Below, piece after piece: positions 31,082 through 42,654 of a DNA stretch of 64,000 nucleotides; position 1 is the first letter of the stretch, and each line of letters starts with the position of its first letter. The DNA is taken from NCBI GenBank assembly GCA_039583875.1, contig CM077162.1:56509675-56573674 (forward strand), in the 5' to 3' direction. A program made the position numbers and the translations under genes. The notes under the pieces were generated by a model. It was not told the origin of the DNA and did no database searches. It saw only the letters and a list, made by a program, of their open reading frames with translations. Source of the stretch: Platanthera guangdongensis (lineage: Eukaryota; Streptophyta; Magnoliopsida; Asparagales; Orchidaceae).

Positions 31082-32888
31082 ATCTCCCCTTATTTGAAAA
31101 GTTAAAACCTCACATGACAATAACCATAGATACAACAAAATATTCAAAAGGAAAATAGTAGACAAAGGTGAATCAGATTTATATTATTAAGAAAAGATCT
31201 AGCAGGATTACAACAAGTTAAGCAAGATAAACATCCCAATGTCATCCTAATATTCTCAACAAGTTCTCAGTATATTCTAAAAGTCTTCTCCTTCTGCTTT
31301 CCTTTTCTGTCTTTCAAAATAACCTATGAGCTTTTAGATATATCTGGGAGGAGGAGGTCGTCCATTTGGGTTCTTCCTCTTGTGAATCCTCCTCCTGGTC
31401 TCTTGATCTTCATGCCTCCTCCATTTCACAGAGCTGTAATACCTGGAGATATTTGTACCATGCTTTCCAAAGTTGTTCTAAGTATAGAGGATTATGTTCT
31501 CTGAAATGGGACTTCAGTTTTCATACTCAGGCATGTTCTGAATTTCTATTCTCCTTCTCTGTCTTGCTTCCATTCTCTCCTCAAGCACTTGATCAGTACT
31601 TCTCTTCCTTGAGGATTACTCACCCATCTTTGTTGGAGATGGGTTGAGATCATATCCTCCCCAGGCTGCCTTATAGTCCTCACGTGGCAGATAGTTGCTG
31701 CCAGCAGTTGGGTCAGTCTAGAGATGGGAGGTTGAGGAGTAAAATCAAGTGGATCTATTCCCAAGACTGTTTTTATGGTGTTTGTTATCCATATTGCCTG
31801 CTGGACAGAATGGAAGGTTATGTTACTCTCCTACTTTCTGATTTCTTCAATCGATTCTTTGCAGACAGCTTCATGTGCTTCTCCCACTCTTTCTCTTAAC
31901 ATGTTGACCCCTCCACTACAATGTTCTTTGTTTGTAGAAGGTGACCATCCAGCAGCTGATTACAGGAGTCCATTCTCTCCATAATGACGATTCTGTTGTC
32001 AGCCAGTCTGATATGAGTTACTAGGAAAACTTGTCTTAAATTTTCAGCAGTGTCATTCTGGTTCTCTATTATTTCTTCAATACCCTGATGGGTCATCTCA
32101 TTTTGTTGAGCAGTAAAGTCCACTGCTCTTGCAGCCTTTATGAAGAATTGAAGAGTTTGAGTATTCAGGTGGAGCATCTCCCTTTCCACTTCTGAAATCC
32201 TTTCAGTGATTTCAGTCCTCAGACCTTGGACTGTCTTCTCAACAAATACTTCAATACTCATCCTCTAAGTATCCATCATCTTTGTAGTTGACTCAGAAAT
32301 GAGCTTGATTCTTCAGCAGGACTTTTGTTTGGAACTACTGGCCCAGTCTCAGCCTCAGTAACTCTCTGAGGTGATGTTGCTGGGCCCGCAGTCTTCATAA
32401 AGAAAGTCTAAAATTGGTTGCTTAGATGAACTTATGTCAGTGTCTTGTTCTTCAAACACACTCTTCCCCTTCCATAACCCTAGTTTATTTCCTATGAGGG
32501 TGATTTCAGCAGAGTTGTTTTCAGTAGCAGGTTCCTTGACCATCACTTTGTTGACAACCTCTTCAACTACTTCCAGGGCCACTCCTCCTTGTGCTGAGTA
32601 ATTCAGACTTGACTCCTCCTGATCTTCTGTAGTAGATCAAATAACCTCAGTATCTTGGGCAAAGGCCTCAGGTACAGGCTCCCCCTCAACTGTATCATTC
32701 AGTAGTAAGGATGGTTTGCTTACTCCTTCCAACACTTCAGTGTGAAGTGTGAAGGCTTCCTTTACGACAGTTACTGTGAATTGAGGACCAAGTTGTTTAT
32801 TAACTTGTCCTTGTAGAGCTTCAACAAAGTATAGGGTAGAAAGTTCCTTATGAACTGCTCCCAGTCCATGTCCTTCAGGACCAGTCAC
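31082..32888 (-). pseudogene. Worn ORFs next to the long LTR (possible env-like region)
   Basis: Several - strand pieces occur in the interior next to the 3' LTR. 32637-32888 has VNKQLGPQFTVTVVKEAF. 32355-32582 is Glu-rich. 31896-32261 has a coiled-coil-like stretch (EITERISEVEREMLHLNTQT), and 31546-31764 follows. The position between pol and the 3' LTR is where Sireviruses carry an envelope-like ORF, and coiled coils are common in those. I see no transmembrane or RT signature, so this assignment is a guess from position. Confidence 0.35.
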
Positions 32889-32904
32889 ACCCCTTGATTC
32901 CTAC

Positions 32905-32980
32905 ATTTCACCCTTGTGGTGAGACACTTCCCCGGACCTTCATTGCGCGAGGATGCTTTGTGCATCGGGCTGTCCTTTTA
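32905..32980 (+). mobile_element. 5'-truncated Au-type SINE, 3' part
   Basis: The words cacccttgtggtgagacac, ttccccggacc, gcgcgaggatgctttgtgca and tcgggctgtccttttat follow the 3' body of the widespread plant Au SINE. The tRNA-related head is missing. A target duplication was not found. Confidence 0.6.
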
Positions 32981-33200
32981 TTTAATCAATTGAAGTTGTG
33001 TAAAAAATAAAATTGTCTATAAATTTGCAAAAAATTATATATATATATATACATAATACTTAATTTTGTTTTAAAAAATCGTAATGGAATAAATAAAATT
33101 TCTGTTGAGATAATTTTGAATTCAATTCAAACTGCCACCGAAACAGAAGTTATCCAAATAGAGCCTCAGTTTTGAAAATATAGTTCATCTCCCTTTCAAA
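32981..33200. other. AT-rich stretch with short (AT)n
   Basis: Low-complexity AT sequence with a short alternating tract near 33036-33052. Nothing coding is seen. Confidence 0.4.
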
Positions 33201-33229
33201 CCACTCCCTTTTAAAATGGCACCGGTATC

Positions 33230-33965
33230 CCAAATAAACCCTAAGTGCACAACAGTAGATTTGAGAACCTTACGGAGTGAGTGACTCAGAGATATGACTA
33301 GAAGGGGCATCAAGAATCTTGTGCTCAAAAATGAACCATTCATCAGAATCTCATTTTTATCAAGAAGATGTGTAGGCAATAGACACTCACTCATATCTAA
33401 CTCTAATTATCTTTTTGTGTATCTCGTAGAAATAATCTCATCAATTGTGACACTACATCCCTCATCATGCACTATCAAGGCAGGAGTAGGCTCATGCTCA
33501 CTATCGAGGGATAAACTCATTGGAGGGCATTGAGTAGCTTTGTGTCCTATATCCTGAACGATAACACATTGAATCTCCTGAAAATGAGAGAACACAATAG
33601 TTGGGGATTGATATGTTGTGTCGGTGAGGTCTCAACTTTGTGCATTGGTGATCCTTAGGGAGGAAAGAGCTCTAGTGTTGGAATGGCCAAGACGCGGGTC
33701 AACTCCTTGCAATTTAGTGGATCTAAGATATTGCTCGTATTGTAGGGCTAGGTGAAATATCTGATCGAGAGATTCTAAACAATGAGAAATCAGCTCCCCA
33801 CGAATTTTAGTGCGGAGTCCAAATGGAAATCGAGAACAGATGCATTGGGCTCCTCCTGAATATCACTCCTCACTACTAACTCATGGAATCGAGTCATATA
33901 GTCAATAACAGACACAGTACCTTGCTGAAGGTCGTGTAACTGGTTGAGGAGCCGATTCTATGCAG
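33230..33965 (-). pseudogene. Ty3/gypsy gag remnant
   Basis: The - strand reads LLNQLHDLQQGTVSVIDYMT, then RFHELVVRSDIQEE, a gypsy gag capsid segment closely resembling the gag at 21309-21701. A worn knuckle GHKATQCP (one Cys lost) and then CSVTIDEI follow. Both ends are cut off and several stops are present. No LTR of this copy is visible. Confidence 0.75.
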
Positions 33966-34500
33966 CAAGCACTAGCGGTAGCCGCCTCATGGTGTATTTT
34001 CTTGCAAAAGCACTATACACAATACATAGACAAAAAACATTCGCATCACATGCAAGAAAATCATAAACAGTCCGGCCGACACCCAAGTTACCCGACCTTA
34101 AAAAAGTTCGCTACTCCTATTAATTCTTACATACCTATCAAGTATCCTCGCAAACCTCTCATTGATCTAATTCTCTTCGGCTGGAGTCCGCTCCACAGTC
34201 ACAAACGCTAGGTTGTTTGTAATTTCGGTGAGCGAGCCCAACGCGCACACCAACTGTTTGTTCAGCCTAACTCCCAGCTTGTGTATTGCGTTGACGCCCT
34301 CCCTCACTCTCCGCGTATACTTTTGTCAGAATGTCCTCCAAGGGGGCTGGATTCCGCGGTTTCGACGACGCTCTTATCTGCGGCATGGACGGGCCTCTGC
34401 TCTCAGCCATGCACGCTACAGTTTGCTTCAACCCTGCTAGCTCCTCCAACCGGATAATGCGCACGTGCGACCCCTAAAACTCCTTTTGAAGCGCGGCTAT
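33966..34500. other. Unidentified repeat sequence
   Basis: The boundary with the gag remnant is sharp (atgcagcaagcactagcgg). GC-richer sequence with short frames on both strands and no family signature. It is probably part of the same unidentified element as 34536-36190. Confidence 0.3.
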
Positions 34501-34535
34501 TGCCGGAGAGTCTGTTGCAAAAAAAAGTACGCGGA

Positions 34536-35620
34536 TTAAATTTTAATATCATTAACAAAGAGGTTGCAGGAAAGAAAACTCTCCATAAGTGCACCCGTCC
34601 GAGAGGTCGGCGTTTTCGCGGCAAGGCCCTTCTTCTTCCTCTTCGGGGTGCCCGCTCCCTCAAACTCGAGTGTCTTTTTTCTCTTCTTCTCCCCTTGCGG
34701 CGTGGATCCCGTGGGCGTGTCAGCGATAGTAAGAAGCTGGGTGACGGTCTCAACCACCTTCCCTTTGTCGATTTCGGGAAGGAAGCTGGTCTCCAGTTCT
34801 GTAAGACTTCTCTCGAAATCGCCGTCCTCATCGTCATCCTCGTCGCCGTCCTCTTCGTTGCCATCCTCGTCGCCGTCCTCTTCGTTGCCATCCGCGTCGC
34901 CGCCGCCATCGCCATTGCTGTCCTCGACGTCATCCTCTTCCTCCAACACGATTGTCCCCAATGAGTACTCCTGCCGTTTGGCGTCCTCTGCCAGGATCTG
35001 CTGCTGGATCGGAACCGAATCCTTCCGACGGATTGCCTCTCAGAGGCCTTCGACGTTTCCTTTCCCAAGTTCAGTGATGGGACTTTCAGTGCAGTCTTCT
35101 CCTGCTTTAATACAGTCTTTGCCGGGGTCTCGGTGCCCGTTAGAGCGTTCGCCTGATTCTTTGGTGTGCTTGGATGCCGGGTTTTAAGATTTTGGGATTT
35201 ATGCTCCCTTTGAGTACTTGTCGAGGTGGTGGGCGGAGCCCCCGAGGTTGCATAAAGGCTCCCTTTCGTCTCCTTCGTCAAAGTTCCCCCACCGGAGTCA
35301 TGGAAGGTCTCCATCTGCGTCCCGAGTTCATCAAGGGTGGGGAATTGCCCACTTGCTCTTGAGGATGAGGAGGGCTTTGTCGAAGACTACAGCGCCGGCG
35401 GTGCCTTGGAGGAGCTACTGGTCGACATCTTTAGCGGCTTCCTCGGCTGGTTGAGATCGGGCTACCTCTCTAAATCCTTCTTCTGGAGGCCCAACTTCAC
35501 GAGGATGTCAGTATTCAAGCTCGTCATTTCACAAAGACGGTCGCGCAAAGCGGCTGGCAGTTCGAGTGGAGTATCTGACAGGGGAATAGCCTGTGCTATT
35601 TATAGATTTCAGGCGGCATA
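34536..35620 (-). pseudogene. Acidic ORF region of an unidentified element
   Basis: On the - strand a reading from about 35600 (IPLSDTPLELPAALRDRL, LNTDILVKLGLQKKDLE) passes a stop and continues from 35314 (METFHDSGGGTLTKET). After a frame change near 35040 it enters 34961-34536: EEEDDVEDSNGDGGGDA, a long Asp/Glu/Gly run, then basic PKRKKKG near the end. The pattern resembles ORFs of non-autonomous plant retroelements, but I recognise no domain. The alternative 303-residue frame over the acidic part is Arg/Thr-rich and is taken as the shadow. Confidence 0.4.
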
Positions 35621-36190
35621 AAGATCGAGTCACAACCTTCGTGATTATCAGTTACTTTTTCGAAGTTCGCACGGGCTCAAAAAAGTGCGTGGATTATGAT
35701 AACCCGAATCCTACGACGAGGGACAACATCAGATGGCGCCAGTCATAAAGAAGCTGAGCATATACTCAAGATGTTTGCGGATGTTCTCAAAGTGATCGCA
35801 CCCACACAACTAGTATTCGACAAGAAGTCGCGCGTCCTTCGGAGACTCCTCCAACAATTCATCAAAGGAACCGCGGCGGGCACTTATCAGGAGCTCGCGC
35901 AGACTCTGCTACTAGGTGGTAGCACGCGCGGTTACACGTGGTTTCTTCTATCATCTCCTGCCACCCGACTCCTTATGTACCACGGGCGACCCCACATTTA
36001 ACACTGTATTTAATAGGGTATTAAATATTTAAATGCCTCAACCGTTTGGGCAACCTACCCTCGCACATAAATAGGGGCCAGGGGTGCTCGATGGGGACAG
36101 AGAACTTTACCCAGAATCTACCCTGTTATAGGTGCGCACACTAAGTTCGTCTCTCGATTGTTTTTTCTCTCTTCTTCCCCCTTGTACTCG
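35621..36190 (+). promoter_or_regulatory. Possible LTR promoter region of an unidentified element
   Basis: A TATA-like box (cacataaataggggcc) lies near 36066-36080, followed about 50 bp later by accctgttataggtgcg and a CT-rich leader. The layout resembles the U3-R-U5 part of a plant LTR read on the + strand. No partner LTR was found, so the call is tentative. The open frame at 35696-36001 has no family signature. Confidence 0.3.
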
Positions 36191-36193
36191 CCA

Positions 36194-36720
36194 CTGTCCA
36201 TTTGTAATTTTTGTTCGAAGCAATAACATTGCCCGCCACAAGTGGTATTCACCGCAGCAGGTAAATTTGGTGTCCGCCACTGCCAACGACTCCTCTTTTC
36301 TCGTTCTCTCTCTCTTGGTTGCTAAGCCTCCGCATGGACTGTAATCGGTTGATTGCGGTCGCCGATCTCTCCGCCGGACTCCTTGATGGGTAAAATTTAG
36401 GATTAATAATTATCTCCAAATTGTAATCTTTGTTCGCCACTGCCAACGACCCCTCTTTTCTCGTTCTCTCTCTCTTGGTTGCTAAGCCTCCGTTTGGTCA
36501 GTAATCGGTTGATTGCGGTCACCGATCTATCCGCCGGACTCTTTGATGGGTAGAATTTAGGATTAATAATTATCTCCAAACTGTTCATTTGTAATCTTTG
36601 TTCAAAGCAATAACATTGCCCTCCACAAGTGGTATTCACCGCGACAGGTAAATTTTGTGTCCGCCACTGCCAGCGGCCCTCTTTTCTCGTTCTCTCTCTT
36701 GGTTGCTAAGACTCCGCATG
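36194..36720 (+). repeat. Long tandem duplications (units of about 160-230 bp)
   Basis: The block gccactgccaacga..cctcttttctcgttctctctct..ttggttgctaag occurs at about 36276, 36436 and 36663. The block tttgtaat-tttgttc-aagcaataacattgcc occurs at about 36203 and 36590, followed in both by cacaagtggtattcaccgc. Spacing between copies is unequal, so they arose by more than one event. Confidence 0.8.
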
Positions 36721-37075
36721 GTCAGTATTCCACGGGTCTGTTGACTACTTCTACTCTCAAATTATTTTATTTTATTGGGATATTAAAAGGAAATCAAAAT
36801 TTTAAAAGAGAAGAAAAGAAGAGCATTCGATCGGAAATCCTTTTTAAGTAAAATAAATCATAAATCTCAAATTCATAAAACTAGATTTAGAATAATTTGA
36901 CTGTGGAGGTTCCCAAAATATGAAACCACCTCTCTCGAGAAAATGCTCGCAACTAACCTTAGGTTGATCGATTAAGACCCATCAGGCAAGCGAAACCCCC
37001 TAAACTTGCTTTATGTGGTGAACTCCACTATTGAATTTGACTGCAATTCGAAAGATTTATGTCGTCCTCTCTTGA
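36721..37075. other. AT-rich sequence of an Athila/Tat-like untranslated region
   Basis: No coding signal. It joins directly to 42655 onward when the gypsy at 37081-42649 and its duplication are removed. The joined sequence has the look of the long untranslated 3' part of Athila/Tat-type elements. Class is a weak inference. Confidence 0.3.
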
Positions 37076-37080
37076 GAAGT

Positions 37081-37411
37081 TGTTATGCCCCTGGACGGAG
37101 CCCGACTATTTGGGCGTCAATACACGAGACAGCAGATGAGATACAGAGGCTACAATGGTGCTGAACCAACTGGTTCAGCCCCCACTCTTTGAAGAACCGA
37201 CCCTCGGGGGCTGAACCAACCCGGCTCAGCACCTATTGGGGCCGGCTGGCTCCCTTGGCCGGCCGGCCTTGGGTCCGGGGATAAAGATACCCGGAACCCC
37301 CCTTGGTTGGGAGGTAAGAATATTTGCAGGTTTTTTCTCCACTATCCCTCTCAACCCTTGTTCTCTAATCTTCTCTTAGATCTCTATCTCTCTCCCTTTC
37401 ATCCCCTAACA
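37081..37411 (+). repeat. 5' LTR
   Basis: Runs TGTTATGCCCC ... CCCCTAACA. It contains a CT-rich 3' end and a ggataaagatacccgg box near 37280 that may be the promoter. Confidence 0.9.
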
Positions 37412-37428
37412 ATTGGTATCAGAGGTTC
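37412..37428 (+). other. Primer-binding site
   Basis: attggtatcagaggttc lies directly after the LTR, matching the initiator tRNA-Met primer site. Confidence 0.85.
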
Positions 37429-37439
37429 TTTTCTCCACC

Positions 37440-38950
37440 ATGGTCACTACTCGAACGCATGACGAAATCGGCCGCTTGGAAACCCTAAAAGAAAATCTGA
37501 TGGTATTGACGGATTCAGTGGCCGCCATCGAGGAAAACGTGCAAACATTCACGGAAAGGCTAGAAGAACGGATCGACTCTCGAATGGAGGAAATCGTGGC
37601 ATTATTGACACAAAATCTGAAAGGGAAAGCCGTAGCAGAAGAGGCTCCGGGCGGATCATCCGTTCCACGGTCCGATCCGCACAGGGTCGGCGGAAACGGA
37701 GGGCAAGGCGCTACGGAAGGGTCGGCCAGGGAGCGGGATCGGGTCGCGGGACTCGCAGCGACCAACAGATTTGGCCAGGGCGGCAGATCAGGCACAGGCG
37801 GGTTCGGTGCAGGTGGGTTCGACGCTGGCGGGTTCGGTGCAGGTGGCTTCGGGGGAGGCGACTCCCGTCCGGGTGGGGGGTTCAATGCATGGGGACCTGA
37901 TGCAAGCGGCGCTTCCTGTGAGTCATGGACGAGGCAGCCTCCCTGGAGGCGGGAGGCTACGAGTCGGGTGGAGCCGGGAGGACGGCGGGGTGGACGATTC
38001 CACCATATGGAGGCAGGGAGGGCTTATTGCCTGACCCGGCCGGGGTTGGAGGAGGTGTGCAATGGGGTGGTCAAGAGGCGGGGCCGTTCCGTCAAGGTTT
38101 TCCAACGGCAGGGCAGTTTCGCCAAGGGTTCCCGAGCATGCCATTTGAACACGAAGAACCAAGAAGGCCGGCAGGATATGGATAGGAGGCAGGATGGCGT
38201 GGACAGGATGACCAACGTCCGTACATGCCATCAAAGTTGACACGCATGAATTTTCCCAAGTTCCATGGCGGCGACGCCTTGGAGTGGTTGCAGAATGTGG
38301 AACTGTTCTTCAGTTATCCGGAGGTTCCCGAAGGACAGTGGGTGCAATTAGCATCGTTCCATCTGGAAGATGATGCTTTCCAGTGGGTGCAGTGGTTTTT
38401 GAGGGGCAAGGATTATGTGCCCTGGACGGACTTCGTGGACGGGTTCACCGCTCGCTTTGGGCCGTTGGAGTATGAGGAATTTGAGGCACTTCTGCAGAAG
38501 CTTCGTCAGAAGGGTACCGTGATGGAATACCGTACTGAGTTTGAAAAGTTGGTGAACCGAGTACAGTGAGAAGAAAAGACGCTGCTCAGTTGTTTTGTGT
38601 CGGGTCTCAAGGACTATTTGCGGGATGAGATCCAGTCTTACATGCCCCGCAGCTTGAACCATGCGATCAGTCTCGCTCGGATACAGGAAGAACGTTACAA
38701 CAGGCAACGTGCCCGCAACACAGCATGTACTACGATCACCACGACTATGGTCAGGAAGTAACCGCAAGGTCCAACAATCCGGTTGTCACTCGGCTGACTT
38801 GGCCGGAACTTCAGGCGCGAAAGGACAAAGGGTTGTGTTTCAACTGTGACGAGAAGTTTGTTCCTGGGCACAAATGTCAGAAGGTTCATGTGTTCATGCT
38901 ACATGAGGATGGGGAAGAAGAGATAGACGTGGGTCCTGAGCCGGAGTTGA
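37440..38950 (+). pseudogene. gag with zinc knuckle
   Basis: The start is the ATG at 37440 (MVTTRTHDEIGRLETL), with a heptad-like N-terminus and a Gly-rich middle (GGFGAGGFDAGGFG). After frame changes near 37950 and 38200 the capsid domain reads MNFPKFHGGDALEWL, ASFHLEDDAFQWVQWF and EFEKLV. A TGA at 38569 interrupts it, then SCFVSGLKDYLRDEI continues. The nucleocapsid has CFNCDEKFVPGHKC at about 38837-38878. Dead by stop and frameshift. Confidence 0.9.
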
Positions 38951-38962
38951 CAGTGACCGAGT

Positions 38963-40585
38963 TTGGAGTTCGCTACAGGCGATGGAGGGCCACACCGCCC
39001 CCTCACTATGCGCATGGCAGGCAAGATCCGGAGGGAAAATGTGATGATCTTGATAGACAGTGGGAGTACCCACAATTTCATTCATCCTGAGGTGGCATGC
39101 AGAGTGAGACACATGGTTAATCAAGGGGCGTCTTTTCAGGTTATGGTGGCCGATGGTAGCAAGCTGCAGTGTGAGGGAGTATTGAGGCAGATGGAGCTCA
39201 ACATACAGGGCTACACAGGACGAACCGATGTTTACTTTCTTCTGATCAGAGGTTCCAATATGGTGTTGGGAGTACATTGGCTGCGCCAGCTACGACGAGT
39301 CACTTTTCACTGGTATCACATGACCATGGAAGTTCTTACAACACGGGAGGCAGTTCTGTTTGAAGCCTCAAAGCATCCCCGGTTAAGGAGATATCTGTTC
39401 GAGTCTTAAGGGCTTGACAGGAAGGAAGCAGATGGCGGTGCTGTTGGGAGTAAAGGAGGCGAACAGGGGCAATGTTGAGGTACCCGTCCAGATGCAGTCT
39501 TCTCGATCAGTATACTGGCATATCAGGAGCTCCGTGCTCTCCCACCACCGCTCTTTCGGGACCATCGAATCGTGTTCCCGGGGGGGGGGGGGGAGCCTAC
39601 AACATCTGGCCATACAAATATCCGCCATGCAGAAGGCTGAGTCGACGAGTTCCGAGAGATTTAGCTGCGGGGATCATCCGCCCCGACGAGTTATTTCTCC
39701 GCCCCGATTATCTTGGTTAAGAAGAAGGATGGTTCGTGGCGGTTTTGTGTCTACTACCGCGCACTGAACAGTGCTACCGTGAAGGATAAGTTCCCTATTC
39801 CTCTGATTGAAGAGCTGTTGGATGAGCTACACGGTGCACAGCGGTTCACCAAACTTGATTCGCGATCCGACTATTATCAGATCCTGATGCGAGAGGAAGA
39901 TATCCACAAAACGACCTTCCGAACACACGACGGTCACTACGAGTTCCTGGTGATGACCAGCGGACTGACCGGAGGGCCGTCCACTTTTCAGGCCAACATG
40001 AATGAGATTTTTTGGGAGCTCCTATGACGCTTTGTGCTGATCTTTTTTGATGAAATTCTCATTTACAACGCAAATTGGAAGGAGCATTTGGCCCATGTCG
40101 AAGAAATCTTTTCTATTCTCCGCCAGAATCAGCTTTATGCCAAACGGTCCAAGTGTTCCTTTGGTAAAGATGAGGTGGAGTACTTGGGACATCTTGTTTC
40201 AGCTCAAGGCGTCATGGCCGATCCCCAGAAGATTGAGAGTATGCTTACCTGGCCACGGCCCCAGACTATTTGGGCACTGCGGGGCTTCTTAGGCCTAACA
40301 GGCTACTATCGTCGCTTTGTGAGAAACTATGGCAAGATTGCCAGGCCTCTTACTCAGTTGCTGCAAAAAGACGCCTTTCTCTGGCAGGAGGAGGCTGAGG
40401 AGGCCTTCCAGGCGCTCAAGAGGGCGATGACGACGACGTCGGTCCTCATACTTCCAGATTTCAGCAAAGAGTTTGTCGTGGAGACTGATGCTTATGGAGT
40501 GGGACTCGGGGCTGTGCTGATGCAGGAGGGGCGGCCCATACAGCAAGGCGTTAGCCTTCCGGACGCTAGGATTGTCCACGTATGA
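38963..40585 (+). pseudogene. Protease, RT and RNase H start
   Basis: Protease: MILIDSGSTHNFIHPEV, with the D-S-G catalytic triad, in the frame 38963-39409. [44 protein letters not shown], a TGA stop at 40027, then LIFFDEILIYN. The active-site Y-x-D-D is therefore changed to F-F-D-E. RNase H begins FVVETDAYGVGLGAVLMQ. A frameshift near 40570 leads to the next part. A G-run at 39581-39594 also disrupts the frame. Confidence 0.92.
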
Positions 40586-41756
40586 GAAGGAGATGTTAGC
40601 GCTGATTCATGCTGTGATGCTGTGGAGGCCTTACCTGTTGGGACGACAATTCAAGATCCGGACGGATCATCAGAGTCTCAAACACTTCTTGGAGCAACGG
40701 GTCTCTTCACCTCTCCAACAGAAGTGGGTGACCAAGATTCTGGGCTATGATTACGAGATTGTCTACCGGCAAGGGAAGGACAACCGGGTTGCTGATGCGT
40801 TGTCCCGCTTGCCTGAGGGTGCCCTTGCCCAGATTTCTACACCATTGTTAGATTCCATTGACGAGATCCAGGATGAGGTGCAACGTGATCGCGAGTTGCA
40901 GACTATTGTGGAGGATCTGCGACAGGAGCGTGCGACCGCTCCGGGCTACCATCTTCAGAATGACAGGCTGTACTATCGGGGTCGCATGGTCATTCCCTCA
41001 CAGTCTACTTGGAGGACGGTCATGATGCATGAGTTCCATTCATCGCCGACGGGTGGTCACGCCGGTGTTCTCCGCACTCTTCAGCGAGCACGGGCCAATG
41101 TGTTTTGGAAAGGGATGCGCCAGGATATCCAGCTATTTGTTCAGCAGTGTGACACTTGCCAGCGCCAAAAATATGAGACCACTTCCCCAGTCGGGTTACT
41201 TATGTCCTTAGAGATTCCACACCAGATTTGAGATACTGTCTCTATGTATTTCATTGATGGCCTGCCCAAGTCTAAGGGCAAGTCCGTCATCTTGGTGGTG
41301 GTCGATAAGTTGTCCAAATACAGACATTTTCTCGCGCTGAGCCATCCGTACACCGACGAATCTGTCGCCGCTCGTTTTGCCCGCGGGATTGTCCGGCTTC
41401 ATGGCATACCTCGGGCGATCATCTCAGATCGTGATTCAACTTTCGTTAGCAACTTTTGGAAGAAGCTCTTTCGCTTACAAGAGACCTCTTTACGTTTCAG
41501 CACGACTCACCATCCACAGACAGATGGCCAGACAGAGGTACTCAATCGGGGCGTGGAGACATACCTCCGCTGCTTCGTTATGGATGAGCCGCGCACTTGG
41601 ACGAGTTGGTTGCATTGGGCTGAGTACTGTTACAACACTTCCTACCATTCGGCCAGCAAGCTAACCCCCTTTGAGGTCGTGTACGGCCTTCCTCCTCCTT
41701 CACCGAGCAGTTATGAGCCGGGTAGTACGACGTTGGCCGCGGTTGACCGCGGTTGA
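40572..41756 (+). pseudogene. RNase H end and integrase
   Basis: RNase H continues YEKEMLALIHAV, IRTDHQSLKHFLEQ and DNRVADALSRLP. The integrase zinc finger is HEFH..HAG..CDTCQRQK. A TGA at 41229 splits the ORF. The integrase core then reads VILVVVDKLSKYRHF, GIPRAIISDRDSTF and HPQTDGQTEVLNR, keeping the catalytic Asp and Glu. A 10-bp tandem duplication (cgcggttgac) at 41737-41757 causes the terminal frameshift. Confidence 0.92.
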
Positions 41757-41844
41757 CCGCGTACTCCGTGATCGTGACCGCACACTTGCCACTTTGCGCG
41801 AGAATCTCCGGACAGCGCAGGATCGCATGAAGGCACATGTTGAC

Positions 41845-42357
41845 AAGCATTAGACGGATCAAAAGTTTCAGGTGGAGGATGAGGTCTTTCTGAAGCTCCG
41901 CCCCTACCGGCAGTTGTCTGTGGCACAACGGACGAACCAGAAGCTGACACCCCGTTACTATGGTTCCTTCCGGATCACCCGACGTGTTGGGCCGGTTTCT
42001 TATACGTTGGCATTGTCCGAAGGATCGAGGATACATCCGACTTTTCACGTCTCCTTGTTGAAGCAGAAGATCAACGACACTATTCAGCCCAGTCCTCTCT
42101 TCCTTGAGGCTACCAGCGCGGGCGAGCTACGCCCGATCCCTGAAGACATCCTGTTGATCAAGTGGCAGCGCCGAGGCACGACGTACTGTCCTGAGTTACT
42201 AGTCAAGTGGAATAATCTGACAGCAGAGCACAACACCTGGGTCGACTTGCTGGAGTTTCAAGAGCTCTACCCCGATTACCACCTTGAGGACAAGCTAGTT
42301 CTTGATAGGGAAGGGAATGTTACGCCGTCGGACGGAGCCCGGCTATTTGGGCGTTAG
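41845..42357 (+). pseudogene. Integrase C-terminus and chromodomain
   Basis: The frame reads VEDEVFLKLRPYRQLSV, PRYYGSFRITRRVGPVSYTL (the GPY/F module), IHPTFHVSLLKQ. It then reads CPELLVKWNNLTAEHNTWVD, LLEFQELYPDYHLEDK, a chromodomain with the conserved aromatic and acidic positions. The open frame runs about 40 bp into the 3' LTR before its stop. The chromodomain places the element among the chromoviruses. Confidence 0.9.
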
Positions 42358-42649
42358 TACACGAGACGACAGAGGAGATACAGAGGCGACAACAGGGCTG
42401 AACCGACTGGTTCAGCCCCTACTCTCTGAAGAACCGGCCCTCGGGGGCTGAACCAACACGGTTTAGCCCCTATTGGGGCTGACCTGCTCCCTTGGCCGGC
42501 CGGCCTTGGATCCGGGTATAAAGATACCCGGAACCCCCCTTGGTTGGGAGGAAAGAATATTTCCAGGTTTTTCTCTCCACTATCCCTCTCAACCCTAGTT
42601 CTCTAATCTTCTCTTAGATCTCTATCTCTCTCCCTTTCATCCCCTAACA
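42318..42649 (+). repeat. 3' LTR
   Basis: 332 bp, TGTTACGCCGTCG ... CCCCTAACA, pairing with 37081-37411. The purine-rich gatagggaaggga before it is the polypurine tract. Confidence 0.9.
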
Positions 42650-42654
42650 GAAGT

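Larger units (their letters stand above)
37081..42649 (+). mobile_element. Ty3/gypsy chromovirus with short LTRs, full structure
   Basis: 5,569 bp with LTRs of 331 bp (37081-37411) and 332 bp (42318-42649) and a perfect 5-bp duplication, GAAGT (37076-37080 and 42650-42654). The interior holds gag, zinc knuckle, protease, RT, RNase H, integrase and a C-terminal chromodomain in order on the + strand. The LTRs differ at roughly 30 positions by eye (about 10%), so it is not recent. Stops, frameshifts and a changed RT active site make it non-functional. Confidence 0.93.

Noticed and set aside
34403..35314. 303-residue Arg/Thr/Met-rich frame on the - strand
   Set aside because: Its middle (repeats of RMATKRTAT) is the alternative reading of the acidic tract. 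Only its first 90 or so residues seem to belong to the original frame.
34000..37080. Endogenous pararetrovirus (Caulimoviridae)
   Set aside because: A TATA-like box, a long leader and a weak primer-like word raised the idea, but there is no movement protein, coat-protein zinc finger, protease or RT anywhere in the stretch.
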